In this document: positions 15,071-23,497 of the stretch, piece after piece
How positions within the stretch are numbered: position 1 is the first letter of the stretch
How the letters are laid out: every line of letters starts with the position of its first letter
Assembly: GCF_900182655.1 (NCBI RefSeq)
Contig: NZ_FXTC01000017.1
Location: 1-46,494 of the forward strand
From: Chryseobacterium rhizoplanae
Lineage (GTDB): Bacteria > Bacteroidota > Bacteroidia > Flavobacteriales > Weeksellaceae
Direction: 5' to 3'
Length of the DNA: 46,494 nucleotides
Translations under genes and position numbers: made by a program
Notes under the pieces: generated by a model
Database searches by the model: none
What the model saw: the letters and a program-made list of their open reading frames with translations, nothing else
What the model was told of the DNA's origin: nothing

Positions 15071-15904
15071 ATGAAAAAAATAACAATTCTCGGATCACTT
15101 ATTTGCTCTCTATGGGCTTTTTCGCAGAAGAGTGCGAAAATGTACTATGAGCACACAAAAGATATTATCACTTACTATGCTGATAATATTGAAATCTATC
15201 CAATTTCAATAACGTTCTCCGAACAACCGGAAACAGAAAATCTGAAGAGTCCCGAAGCATTTAAAATGATCAGAGTGCTGCCTCCCAAATCAATGAAAAA
15301 CAAAATTGCTTATTTTGTTGTCAACGATAATAAAAAAGGGTGGAAAATCAAGAAAATGCCTGCTTACTATACATTGGCTGGAGATGCAACAATAAAGACC
15401 TATGATGCTGACTATACCTATGATCTTCCTTTTCAAAAAGGGAAATCCTTTAATGTTTATCAGGGGTACAATGGAATATTTTCTCACCAGAATGAAAACT
15501 CTTTAGATTTTGTAATGCCTGAAGGAACCGAAATTACAGCGGCAAGAGAAGGTAAAGTGATTGATGCAGTTCAGAATAATAATACAGGATGCCCTACATC
15601 AAGTTGTGCTAATCAGGCTAATTATATTTCAATTTTACATTCGGATGGAACCATTGCGCAGTATTTTCACCTGAAACAAAATGGGGTTAAAGTTAAAATA
15701 GGTGATGAGGTTAAAAAAGGTGATTTAATAGGATTGAGCGGCAATACAGGCTGGACAAATGGCCCGCATTTACATTTCCAATGTTTTCTTCCCGATCCTT
15801 CAAAGCCTAAACAAAAGAATACACTCAAAACCCTTTTCAGAACCGGTAACGGAACTAAAACCGAGTATTTGACAGAAAAGAAAACCTATTCAAAAGAATA
15901 TTAA
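15071..15904 (+). CDS. secreted M23-family (LytM-type) metallopeptidase
   Basis: The 277-residue protein has a signal peptide (MKKITILGSLICSLWAFSQ) and a C-terminal M23 domain at about 128-240. The zinc site is visible: His139 and Asp146 (HQNENSLDF), and His233-Leu-His235 in GPHLHF, with His200 in YFHL as the additional active-site histidine. M23 enzymes cut peptidoglycan cross-links or bind the wall, though some are regulatory. Two cysteines in NTGCPTSSCANQ form a likely disulphide loop inside the domain. The N-terminal 110 residues are a separate region that I do not recognise. Repeat copy F ends just 12 bp before the ATG, so any promoter must lie inside the repeat. Confidence 0.88.
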   Translation: MKKITILGSLICSLWAFSQKSAKMYYEHTKDIITYYADNIEIYPISITFSEQPETENLKSPEAFKMIRVLPPKSMKNKIAYFVVNDNKKGWKIKKMPAYYTLAGDATIKTYDADYTYDLPFQKGKSFNVYQGYNGIFSHQNENSLDFVMPEGTEITAAREGKVIDAVQNNNTGCPTSSCANQANYISILHSDGTIAQYFHLKQNGVKVKIGDEVKKGDLIGLSGNTGWTNGPHLHFQCFLPDPSKPKQKNTLKTLFRTGNGTKTEYLTEKKTYSKEY

Positions 15905-15966
15905 ACAGCGTTAAATCGTGTCATTTGTGAATCATTAGGGTTATTAGTGTTTTAAAATTGCTCATC

Positions 15967-16797
15967 ATGAAAATAAAAATATACTCTTACCGCACTTCCG
16001 GTTTTCCCTCAGAATTTACCACTGAAAACTACAGTGTGGTTCTATGGAAAGGCTCTGGTATTTTTTCTGTGGATGATATTAATTATTCTTACAGCGGATA
16101 CAATATTCTGTTTCTTTCCCCTTATCAAAAACTGAAACTGGCTTCGGAATCTGATGAAAATATTGATGTGCTTTTCTTCCATGGCGATTATTACTGTATA
16201 GAATATCACAAAGAAGAAGTGGCCTGTAACGGACTTCTTTTCAATAATATTTATCTGAATCCGGGGGTTGAACTCTCAGAAGAAAACTATAACTATATTC
16301 TCGAACTTTTCAGTCACATCAAAAAAGAAGAATCCGAGAAACATCAGTTTTCAGAATCCATTATCAAAACTTATATACAGCTTATTCTTGCCATTGGCAG
16401 TAAACAGAAAACCAGTATTGAGAATAGGGTATTTTCTCATGATAAACTGCCCAATAAAAATGCTGCAGAATTTCAAAAACTGTTGGAGACTCATTTTAAA
16501 AATGAAAAAGAACTGTCGTTTTACAGTGACAAACTGAGCATAACCAATAATACACTAAGCAAGGCTGTAAAGAAAGAATTTGCGAAAACACCCACTCAGC
16601 TTATTAATGAAAGAATCATTCTGGAATCTAAAAAATTACTGCATTTAACCTATAGATCTATAAAGGAAATTGCTTCAGAACTGGGATTTGCCGATGAATT
16701 TTATTTCAGCAGGTATTTTAAAAAATCGGTAGGATGTTCCCCAAAAAAATACAGAGAACAAGTGGGAATTTCCGTGGTGGCGAAAATGTCCATGTAA
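15967..16797 (+). CDS. AraC-family transcriptional regulator
   Basis: The 276-residue protein has an N-terminal cupin-like sensor (about 1-150) and a C-terminal AraC DNA-binding domain. The latter shows two helix-turn-helix units: ELSFYSDKLSITNNTLSKAVKKEF and the highly conserved SIKEIASELGFADEFYFSRYFKK followed by GCSPKKYRE. The ATG at 15967 is preferred to a TTG three codons earlier. The next gene is a DUF417 membrane protein, in the same direction, 63 bp away and with its own promoter. That pairing resembles rclR-rclC of E. coli. Its target is therefore likely to be that gene. Confidence 0.9.
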   Translation: MKIKIYSYRTSGFPSEFTTENYSVVLWKGSGIFSVDDINYSYSGYNILFLSPYQKLKLASESDENIDVLFFHGDYYCIEYHKEEVACNGLLFNNIYLNPGVELSEENYNYILELFSHIKKEESEKHQFSESIIKTYIQLILAIGSKQKTSIENRVFSHDKLPNKNAAEFQKLLETHFKNEKELSFYSDKLSITNNTLSKAVKKEFAKTPTQLINERIILESKKLLHLTYRSIKEIASELGFADEFYFSRYFKKSVGCSPKKYREQVGISVVAKMSM

Positions 16798-16815
16798 TGT
16801 CCCAAAATATCTATG

Positions 16816-16844
16816 TTGGCGCTGTAGGCATGTGAATACCTTTG
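16816..16844 (+). promoter_or_regulatory. Bacteroidota-type promoter of the DUF417 gene
   Basis: TTG at 16816-16818 and TACCTTTG at 16837-16844 are separated by 18 bp, matching the TTG-N(17-23)-TAnnTTTG promoter. It sits entirely in the short gap between the AraC gene and the DUF417 gene, 17 bp before the ATG. Confidence 0.65.
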
Positions 16845-16860
16845 TTAAAAAATAAATCAT

Positions 16861-17478
16861 ATGCAAGACAACAGACTTTACCACCGTTTATTACAATGGG
16901 ACACCTGGTTTTTCAATTTTCTCAGAATTTCAATTTTTATCGTTATGGCCTGGATTGGAGGCTTGAAGGCGTTTCATTACGAAGCTGAAGGAATTGTACC
17001 CTTTGTCGCCAATAGTCCCTTCATGAGTTACTTCTATAAAAATGCAGGGAATAAAGTTCTTAATGAAGACAAAAAGCCTGTTGCAGAATATACCCTGTAT
17101 AAAAATCCGGAAGGAAAGGTTATCCAGAAAAATATTGATTGGCATAAAGAAAATGGAACATACACGTTTTCTTATGGTTTAGGGACAATGATCGTAATAA
17201 TCGGAGTTTTGGTATTATTGGGGATCTGGTTTCCTAAAATCGGAGCATTGGGAGGTGCTTTAACGTTTTTAATGTCATTGGTTACCCTTTCATTTTTAGG
17301 AACTACTCCGGAAGTATATGTACCAAATATGGGTGGAGATTATCCCACACCACAGTTTGGATTTCCCTATCTGTCCGGAGCAGGACGTTTGGTGTTGAAA
17401 GATATTATTATGATGGCCGGAGGATTGGTATTATTTTCTGATAGTCTGAAGAAAGTAGTGAGACCATCTGATCATTAG
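16861..17478 (+). CDS. DUF417 (YkgB/RclC-like) inner-membrane protein
   Basis: The 205-residue protein has the DUF417 pattern: FLRISIFIVMAWIGGLKAFHYEAEGIVPFVANSPFMSYFY at the N terminus, then three more hydrophobic helices (about 104-120, 124-143, 173-190). It ends with GRLVLKDIIMMAGGLVLFSDSL. In E. coli the family member RclC (YkgB) belongs to the reactive-chlorine-resistance operon controlled by the AraC regulator RclR. Here an AraC gene is directly upstream, which supports a similar stress role, though this is an inference. An insert of about 40 residues (VLNEDKKPVAEYTLYKNPEGK) between helices 1 and 2 should be periplasmic. Confidence 0.85.
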   Translation: MQDNRLYHRLLQWDTWFFNFLRISIFIVMAWIGGLKAFHYEAEGIVPFVANSPFMSYFYKNAGNKVLNEDKKPVAEYTLYKNPEGKVIQKNIDWHKENGTYTFSYGLGTMIVIIGVLVLLGIWFPKIGALGGALTFLMSLVTLSFLGTTPEVYVPNMGGDYPTPQFGFPYLSGAGRLVLKDIIMMAGGLVLFSDSLKKVVRPSDH

Positions 17479-17685
17479 ATTCCTCAATAAGAAGCAGAAG
17501 TATTAATGAAAATTAATTATCTTAAAATCGCTTCTAAATTTCTCTATTTCTCAAAAAAACACGACATTTGTAGCTCGAAAATTCACACTTGAATATGGCG
17601 TGGAATTTCAAATAAAAATTTCAAAATAGAGCAGATGAAACCGAAAGGCTCATTTGACGAATTAAATAAGTAGATAGATTAACAA

Positions 17686-20088
17686 ATGAAAATATCAAAC
17701 AACTGGCTGAAGGACTTTGTAAAAACGGAATCAAAAACTGAAAGAATCGGTGAATTCCTTACAGATATAGGTCTTGAGGTTGAAGGGATAGATAAATTTG
17801 AAAGTGTAAGAGGCAGTCTGGAAGGAATTATTGTAGGTAAAGTATTAACCTGCGAAAAGCATCCGAATGCTGACAAACTGAAGAAGACAACAGTAGATGT
17901 AGGAAACGGAAAAGTATTGAATATTGTTTGCGGAGCTCCTAACGTAGAAGCAGGACAGACTGTTCCTGTAGCCGTTGTCGGAACAAAAATCTATGACAAA
18001 ACCGGAAACTTTTTTGAAATTAAAGAAGCCAAAATCAGAGGAGAGGTTTCTCAGGGAATGATCTGCGCAGAAGATGAATTAGGTCTTAGCGAAGATCACG
18101 GAGGAATCATGGTGCTGGATGAAACCCAATATGAAGTAGGAAAAAACTTTGCAGACTATTTTGAACTGACTAATGATGAGGTGTTTGAAATCGGATTAAC
18201 ACCGAACAGAACAGATGCGATGTCTCACTATGGAGTTGCAAGAGATCTTCATGCCTATCTTTCTACCAACCAGCTGAAGTCCCAATTTAATAAAGTAGCT
18301 TCCGAAGCTTTGAATAGTGAGGGAACTCATGGTTTCAAACTGGAAATTGAAGATGCTGAATTATGCCCAAGATATATCGGAGCGGTTATTGAAGACGTAA
18401 AAGTAGCAGAATCTCCATCCTGGTTAAAAGACAGATTAAAAGCGATCGGACTAAGCCCGATTAACAACGTTGTAGATATTACCAACTATATTCTTCACGG
18501 GTACGGACAGCCGCTTCACGCATTTGATGCAGATAAAATTGCAGACAAGAAAGTGAAAGTAGGGGTCGTAAAACCGGGAACGAAGTTTACTACTTTAGAC
18601 GGAGTTGAAAGAACATTGAATGGTTCTGAAATCATGATCAAAGACGGTAAAGATAATCCAATGTGTATCGCCGGAGTATTCGGTGGTGAGAATTCCGGAG
18701 TATCAGAAACTACCAAAACGATATTCCTGGAAAGTGCTTACTTTAATCCGATTGCGGTAAGAAAGGGGGCAAAGGCTCACAGCTTGAATACAGATGCGTC
18801 TTTCAGATTTGAAAGAGGAGTAGACCCGAATATTACACGAACGGCAATTACTCACGCTATTAAAATGATTCAGGAAATTGCTGAAGGAAAATTAGTAGGA
18901 GATCTGTTGGAAGAATATCCTAAGAAAATTGAAGACAGCTATGTGATCCTGAGATTCTCTAAAATTGAGCAGATTTTAGGAACAAAAATCCACAGAGAAA
19001 AAGTAAAGGAAATCTTAAAAGCATTGGAAATTCAGGTTTTAAATGAAATTCCAAATGGTTTTGAAATCTCTGTTCCTGCGTACAGAGCAGATGTAACAAG
19101 AGAAATTGATGTCATTGAAGAGATCTTAAGAATCTACGGATATAATAAAATTGATGCTCCACAGAAAATTTCGTTTACCCCTGTTAAGCTTAGTGCTAAC
19201 GATCAGGATGAACTGGAAAACAGCTGGGCAAGAGCTTTACAGAGCATTGGCTTCAACGAAGTAATGAATAACTCATTGACTTCTGTAAAAGACGAAACTG
19301 ATGCCGTAAAACTGTTAAATCCTTTAAGCGGAGATTTAGCATTCATGAGAAAGTCTTTATTGGAAGGACTTCTTCAGAATGCCGTATATAACATCAACAG
19401 AAAGAATCAGGATATTAAATTCTTCGAATTAGGAAAAATTTACCACAAAAAAGAAAAATACGAAGAAAGAAAACAATTGGCTTTGTTGGTTTCCGGAAGA
19501 GATGTTGCGGAAAACTGGCTTCAGCCTAAATCTGCTGTAAGTTTCTATAATCTTAAAGCTTATGTAAAAGTTTTATTGGAAAGACTTGCTGTAGAGTATA
19601 AAGAAGCAGCTCTGTCTGATGAAAGATTCTCTGATGCTTTGGTATATGAAGTTGATGGTAAAGCCTTGGTAAGAATCGGAAAAGTATTTCCTGCTTTATT
19701 AAAAGATTTCGATATTGATCAGGATTGTTTCTATGCAGAAATTGAACTGGAATATGCTCAGGAACTGCGTTCTAAAAATGAACTGAAATTCAAAGACATT
19801 CCGAAATTCAACAAGATCAGAAGAGACTTAGCTTTATTGATTGATAAAAATGTAAACTATCAGGATCTATATCAGACCGCTAAAAAGAATAAATCTCCAT
19901 TCATTAAGAGTGTTAACTTATTCGATGTGTATGAAGGTAAAAATCTTCCTGAAGGCAAGAAATCTTATGCAATGAGCTTCGAGTTGTTAAACGAAGACAA
20001 AACACTGGAAGAAAAAGAGATCACAGAAGTAATGGATTCTCTGATCAAAGCTTTCCAGAAAGAATTCAACGCTGAGTTGAGATCCTAA
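17686..20088 (+). CDS. pheT: phenylalanyl-tRNA synthetase beta subunit
   Basis: PheT pairs with PheS to charge tRNA-Phe; PheS is not in this window. The 800-residue chain shows all domains in order. An EMAP-type tRNA-binding fold lies at about 40-150 (VGKVLTCEKHPNADKLKKTTVDVG, NIVCGAPNV). The B3/B4 editing region follows (CPRYIGAVIEDV, INNVVDITNYILHGYGQPLHAFDADK), then B5, the catalytic-like region (FMRKSLLEGLLQNA), and the C-terminal anticodon-binding domain (FPKFNKIRRDLALLIDK-type sequence). Length is standard. The ATG at 17686 gives the canonical start MKISNNWLKDFV. A perfect hairpin terminator follows. Confidence 0.97.
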   Translation: MKISNNWLKDFVKTESKTERIGEFLTDIGLEVEGIDKFESVRGSLEGIIVGKVLTCEKHPNADKLKKTTVDVGNGKVLNIVCGAPNVEAGQTVPVAVVGTKIYDKTGNFFEIKEAKIRGEVSQGMICAEDELGLSEDHGGIMVLDETQYEVGKNFADYFELTNDEVFEIGLTPNRTDAMSHYGVARDLHAYLSTNQLKSQFNKVASEALNSEGTHGFKLEIEDAELCPRYIGAVIEDVKVAESPSWLKDRLKAIGLSPINNVVDITNYILHGYGQPLHAFDADKIADKKVKVGVVKPGTKFTTLDGVERTLNGSEIMIKDGKDNPMCIAGVFGGENSGVSETTKTIFLESAYFNPIAVRKGAKAHSLNTDASFRFERGVDPNITRTAITHAIKMIQEIAEGKLVGDLLEEYPKKIEDSYVILRFSKIEQILGTKIHREKVKEILKALEIQVLNEIPNGFEISVPAYRADVTREIDVIEEILRIYGYNKIDAPQKISFTPVKLSANDQDELENSWARALQSIGFNEVMNNSLTSVKDETDAVKLLNPLSGDLAFMRKSLLEGLLQNAVYNINRKNQDIKFFELGKIYHKKEKYEERKQLALLVSGRDVAENWLQPKSAVSFYNLKAYVKVLLERLAVEYKEAALSDERFSDALVYEVDGKALVRIGKVFPALLKDFDIDQDCFYAEIELEYAQELRSKNELKFKDIPKFNKIRRDLALLIDKNVNYQDLYQTAKKNKSPFIKSVNLFDVYEGKNLPEGKKSYAMSFELLNEDKTLEEKEITEVMDSLIKAFQKEFNAELRS

Positions 20089-20120
20089 TACTTGAAAATA
20101 TATATTTCAATATAACAGAA

Positions 20121-20147
20121 ACGGACTTTTAAAAGTCCGTTTTTTTG
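20121..20147 (+). terminator. intrinsic terminator of pheT
   Basis: ACGGACTTTT-AAAAGTCCGT is a perfect 20-bp palindrome followed directly by T residues, 32 bp after the pheT stop. Confidence 0.88.
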
Positions 20148-20457
20148 TTTTATTGCGCTGGTGTTAGGCTTGGGCAAAAGCTATTGGTATGTTTGTATTT
20201 TAAACAAACAGGCTTCCTTCGACTAAGCTCAGGATAATAGCCCGTTCCTATTGAATTCCATTAGTGATATTAGTGAAAAGATTAATGTTATTCGTGTTTA
20301 AAAGAAAATAAGCATGATCATCCTTCCAGGAGCATTTTTTACTAAAAAGGACCAGAAAAATATTCAAAATAACAAGTGTTAAAGAATAATAAAATTCACC
20401 GCAGCCCGTTTAAATAATATAATTTCCGTAAATTTGGATTAATTCAAAAAGAAAAAA
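20148..20457. other. intergenic region with dispersed-repeat fragments and a promoter
   Basis: No gene seen. CCTTCGACTAAGCTCAGGAT near 20216 resembles, inverted, the loop of the hairpin at 29493-29539, and CCCGTTCCTATTGAATT follows. TAAATTTG at 20429-20436 matches the -7 consensus and probably drives the META-domain gene 22 bp later. Confidence 0.5.
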
Positions 20458-20868
20458 ATGAAAAATCTTTTTTTAAGCATATGTACAGCTGCAGTATTGG
20501 CTTCATGTGGATCTATGACAAGCCCGTCTGCTTCTAAAGTAGGAAAAGCTCAGCCTGCTCTTGCCAACACAAAATGGACACTGGCTGAAACGGTAAAAGG
20601 AAAAGTTCCGACATTGAATATTGAAGGAGAGAAAATCACAGGAAATGCCGGATGTAATAACTATTTCGGAACGGCTACCATAGATCCGTCTACAGGTGGT
20701 TTTACAGCCGGACAAATGGGATCTACAAAAATGATGTGCAACAACATCGGAGTAGAGCAGAACTTTATGGATATGATGGGAAAAGCAAACAAATATGTGA
20801 TTTCCGGAAATACTTTAGAATTGTATAAAGACAATCTCTTATTATTGAAATTCACTAAATCAGAATAA
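20458..20868 (+). CDS. META-domain (HslJ-like) lipoprotein
   Basis: A 136-residue lipoprotein: signal peptide MKNLFLSICTAAVLASCGS with a lipobox ending in Cys17. A single META domain follows, LANTKWTLAETVKGK, then ITGNAGCNNYFGTATID and STKMMCNN...FMDMM, ending in LELYKDNLLLLKF. META domains occur in HslJ and related envelope proteins linked to novobiocin or heat-shock phenotypes in E. coli; the biochemical role is unknown. Two cysteines (GCNNYFG and MMCNN) are conserved in the family. It is monocistronic, with a -7 motif upstream and a palindromic terminator. Confidence 0.88.
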   Translation: MKNLFLSICTAAVLASCGSMTSPSASKVGKAQPALANTKWTLAETVKGKVPTLNIEGEKITGNAGCNNYFGTATIDPSTGGFTAGQMGSTKMMCNNIGVEQNFMDMMGKANKYVISGNTLELYKDNLLLLKFTKSE

Positions 20869-20874
20869 AAAAAC

Positions 20875-20900
20875 AAAAGGAACTCAATTGAGTTCCTTTT
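20875..20900. terminator. bidirectional terminator between convergent genes
   Basis: AAAGGAACTC-AATT-GAGTTCCTTT is perfectly palindromic, with A-run and T-run on either side. It can end both the META gene (+) and the small acidic gene (-). Confidence 0.85.
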
Positions 20901-20917
20901 TTATGTTTAGAGTGTTA

Positions 20918-21157
20918 TTAATCTTCCTCTTCTTCGTCGTACTTAGCCAACTCTTCGTCGCACCATTTAAACGCTGCTTCTACTACTTTAGTAGCTTCGT
21001 CTGCCATAGTTTCTTCATCATCACCTTCAAGATCATCTAACCACTCAACTTCTTCTTCCTCAACGTTTAAGATAAATCTTGGGTATTCTGTATGAACTAC
21101 AAATAGATCCTCTGGAAACTCCGAATTATCTGCTAATAAAAACTTTGGTAATTTCAT
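20918..21157 (-). CDS. small acidic cytoplasmic protein, function unknown
   Basis: The 79-residue protein reads MKLPKFLLADNSEFPEDLFVV at its start, followed by YPRFILNVEEEEVEWLDDL and a very acidic tail (AKYDEEEED). No signal peptide or membrane segment is visible. I do not recognise the family. The ordered first 35 residues and clean gene boundaries suggest a real gene. It ends at a shared terminator and starts 52 bp downstream of the hbd stop on the same strand, so it may be co-transcribed. Confidence 0.7.
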   Translation of the reverse strand: MKLPKFLLADNSEFPEDLFVVHTEYPRFILNVEEEEVEWLDDLEGDDEETMADEATKVVEAAFKWCDEELAKYDEEEED

Positions 21158-21209
21158 TTTTTTAATGTTTTAACTTTCTCAAAGATAAATAAAATTATTG
21201 ACTTTAAAA

Positions 21210-22103
21210 TTACTTCAAAAACATTTTTGAAACTTTTTCAGCTTTTTTACTTTCAGAATAATCATAGAATCCTTCCCCTGATTTTACACCAAGTTTCCCT
21301 GCTGTTACCATATTTACAAGCAATGGGTTAGGCGCATATTTCGGATTTTTGAAACCGTCATACATTACATTCAGAATGGCAAGACATACATCAAGACCAA
21401 TAAAGTCTGCCAGCTGAAGCGGGCCCATTGGATGTGCCATTCCCAATTTCATTACCGTATCAATTTCCTCTACACCAGCCACTCCGTTATAAAGCGTTTC
21501 GATAGACTCATTGATCATTGGCATCAAAATTCTGTTAGCCACAAAACCTGGATAATCATTCACCTCTACAGGAACTTTACCTAAAGTTTTGCTCATTTCA
21601 TAAATGGCATCAAAAGTCTCCTTAGAAGTAGAATATCCTTTGATGATTTCTACAAGTTTCATGATTGGAACCGGATTCATAAAGTGCATTCCGATTACTT
21701 TATCAGCTCTTTTAGTAGCTGCCGCAATTTTTGTAATAGATATAGATGAGGTATTGGTAGCAAGGATACAGCCTTCAGGAGCCAGTTCATCCATTTGGCC
21801 AAAGATCTTCAGTTTAAGATCCATATTTTCTGTAGCAGCTTCTACAATAAGGTCTGCAGCACCTACTGCATCATTCAGTGCTGTAAAAGTAGTGATATTG
21901 CCAAGCGTTTCAGCTTTTTGTTCCTCTGTAAGATTTCCTTTTGCAATGATTCTGTCAAGATTGGTAGTAATGGTTTTCAAACCTCTGTCCAGAGCTTCCT
22001 GAGATACATCTACAAGATTTACTTTAAAACCGCTTTGTGCGAAAGTATGTGCAATACCATTTCCCATGGTTCCCGCTCCGATAACGACAATGTTTTTGAT
22101 CAT
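21210..22103 (-). CDS. 3-hydroxybutyryl-CoA dehydrogenase
   Basis: A 297-residue NAD(P)-dependent 3-hydroxyacyl-CoA dehydrogenase. The N-terminal Rossmann motif is VVIGAGTMGNGIAHTFAQSG. The catalytic region HFMNPVPIMKLVEII contains the conserved His and Asn-Pro. The C-terminal helical domain starts at DYPGFVANRILMPMINE and includes GMAHPMGPLQLADFIGLD and SGEGFYDY. It interconverts acetoacetyl-CoA-type 3-oxoacyl-CoA and 3-hydroxyacyl-CoA, in fatty-acid or amino-acid breakdown. No thiolase or crotonase neighbours are present. The gene upstream on the same strand (22111-22521) ends 7 bp before this ATG, so the pair is likely an operon. Confidence 0.93.
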   Translation of the reverse strand: MIKNIVVIGAGTMGNGIAHTFAQSGFKVNLVDVSQEALDRGLKTITTNLDRIIAKGNLTEEQKAETLGNITTFTALNDAVGAADLIVEAATENMDLKLKIFGQMDELAPEGCILATNTSSISITKIAAATKRADKVIGMHFMNPVPIMKLVEIIKGYSTSKETFDAIYEMSKTLGKVPVEVNDYPGFVANRILMPMINESIETLYNGVAGVEEIDTVMKLGMAHPMGPLQLADFIGLDVCLAILNVMYDGFKNPKYAPNPLLVNMVTAGKLGVKSGEGFYDYSESKKAEKVSKMFLK

Positions 22104-22110
22104 TTTTCCT

Positions 22111-22521
22111 TTATTTTTTATAGATAGTTAAATTTTTTACGTCAGTAAGATCCGATTGAGAAACAACCGTTGCCGAATCAAAGAAAACGGTTCCTGTACT
22201 TTGGTTTTTCTTACTGTTGTTCTGATTAGAAACGGTAGCCGTTAATCCTCTTATAAGACGGCTTTTCTGATTTTTTGTAAGATAGTCAGTACCAACATAT
22301 AATGTGAATTCACCTTCTCTGCCTCTTCCTTTTTGTTGTAGAATTTCCAGGCTTTTTACCCTGCTTTTATTCTTGAATTCCTTCAGAAAGCTAATAACGG
22401 GTTTGTCTGAAGGCGGGCCGCAGCATACACTTCCATAGCTGATCTCCAGATAATTCTGATTCTTCTGTGAGTAAAAGAATGTGAAAGCCAGCAGAGCCGT
22501 TGTTACTATTATTTTTTTCAT
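22111..22521 (-). CDS. small secreted protein, function unknown
   Basis: The 136-residue protein has a signal peptide (MKKIIVTTALLAFTFFYSQ). The mature part begins KNQNYLEISYGSVCCGPPSD with an adjacent Cys-Cys pair, followed by PVISFLKEFKNKSRVKSLEIL and a basic, serine/asparagine-rich region. I recognise no family. It is the upstream gene of a probable operon with the hydroxybutyryl-CoA dehydrogenase gene (7 bp gap) and lies downstream of the beta-lactamase gene (33 bp gap). A role cannot be assigned. Confidence 0.7.
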   Translation of the reverse strand: MKKIIVTTALLAFTFFYSQKNQNYLEISYGSVCCGPPSDKPVISFLKEFKNKSRVKSLEILQQKGRGREGEFTLYVGTDYLTKNQKSRLIRGLTATVSNQNNSKKNQSTGTVFFDSATVVSQSDLTDVKNLTIYKK

Positions 22522-22553
22522 GTTAAAAATCGCTTAAAAATAAGCTTAAAATT

Positions 22554-23432
22554 TTATTTATTAAAATATACCCAAACCTCCTTGGAAATATCAGAAATCA
22601 TCCTGCAGTTTACCGCATCTGTTTCCATTGAATTACTGACAAATACAGCTAATGCATAATGTTTTCCATTGGGTAAAGTAACGATGCCGATTTCATTTTC
22701 TGCCCCTGTTAAACCTGCCTTATTTTTTCCGGAAGCTCCCGTTTTTCTGGCCACAGGAGTGTTTTTTGGAAGTCGCTCTACCATTTTGTTTAACCCTGTT
22801 GAAGTAGATAACATGACCTGCATCAGATAATCTGTCGACTTTTTAGATAATAATTTTCCGTCATAAAACTTTTTCAGGACATCAACTGCAGATTGGGTAG
22901 TACTGTAATTTTCATACTGAACTTTCCAGTCTTTATGCATTGCCTCTTCATTATATTTGATCTGAAAACCTTTCACTCCTTTGGAATCCATGAATTTTTG
23001 TACAGGCTGAGTTCCTCCCAATAGCCTGAGAAGAATATCGCAGCCATTATTATCACTTTTAGCAACAGTATATTCAATCACTTCACTTAACGGAATTTCA
23101 ACGTTCCCTGCCGGATATTGATCGCGTAGCGGGGACCATGTATTTTCAAGTAAATTTGATTTGTTGAGTGCAACTTTCTGATCTAATGAAAGTTTTCCCT
23201 GATCTACAGCATTCAGAACTGCAGCGGCAATATGAAATTTGAAGACACTTTGCATCGGAAGCTTTTTGTCTGCATTTTTATCATATTTAAAACTATTCTC
23301 AAAGCCTAAGACAGAAACACCAACAGTTGCTTTTTTGTTTTTAAGAATTGAGTTTATTTTTTGTTCCAACAAAGAAGTCTGGGCAAAGGTAAATGCCGAA
23401 ATCAGAAGAAAAAAGAATGCTGTTTTTTTCAT
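22554..23432 (-). CDS. class A beta-lactamase (CIA/CGA/CME-like extended-spectrum group)
   Basis: The 292-residue precursor has a signal peptide (MKKTAFFFLLISAFTFAQ) and all class A motifs. They are S62-V-F-K65 (the Ser70-x-x-Lys motif), S126-D-N (Ser130 loop), E162/E163 in NEEAMH (omega-loop Glu166 region) and K230-T-G. Class A enzymes hydrolyse beta-lactams via an acyl-serine intermediate. The NEEAMH omega loop and LSTSTGLN segment resemble the chromosomal cephalosporinase-like enzymes of Chryseobacterium and Elizabethkingia; exact subtype needs alignment. The ATG at 23432 is chosen, as a longer frame (from 23468) merely extends the signal peptide. No regulator gene is adjacent. It lies head-to-tail downstream of the GH5 gene, separated by a hairpin. 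Confidence 0.92.
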   Translation of the reverse strand: MKKTAFFFLLISAFTFAQTSLLEQKINSILKNKKATVGVSVLGFENSFKYDKNADKKLPMQSVFKFHIAAAVLNAVDQGKLSLDQKVALNKSNLLENTWSPLRDQYPAGNVEIPLSEVIEYTVAKSDNNGCDILLRLLGGTQPVQKFMDSKGVKGFQIKYNEEAMHKDWKVQYENYSTTQSAVDVLKKFYDGKLLSKKSTDYLMQVMLSTSTGLNKMVERLPKNTPVARKTGASGKNKAGLTGAENEIGIVTLPNGKHYALAVFVSNSMETDAVNCRMISDISKEVWVYFNK

Positions 23433-23443
23433 AATACCGAAAT

Positions 23444-23477
23444 TAAAAAGCTCTCCTTTGAAGACCAAAAGAGAGCT
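23444..23477 (-). terminator. intrinsic terminator of the GH5 glucanase gene
   Basis: Read on the minus strand, AGCTCTC and GAGAGCT pair, extended by TTTTG/CAAAG, and TTTTTAATTT follows. It separates the glucanase gene from the beta-lactamase gene just downstream. Confidence 0.75.
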
Positions 23478-23497
23478 GCAATTTAAGATAATTATTA

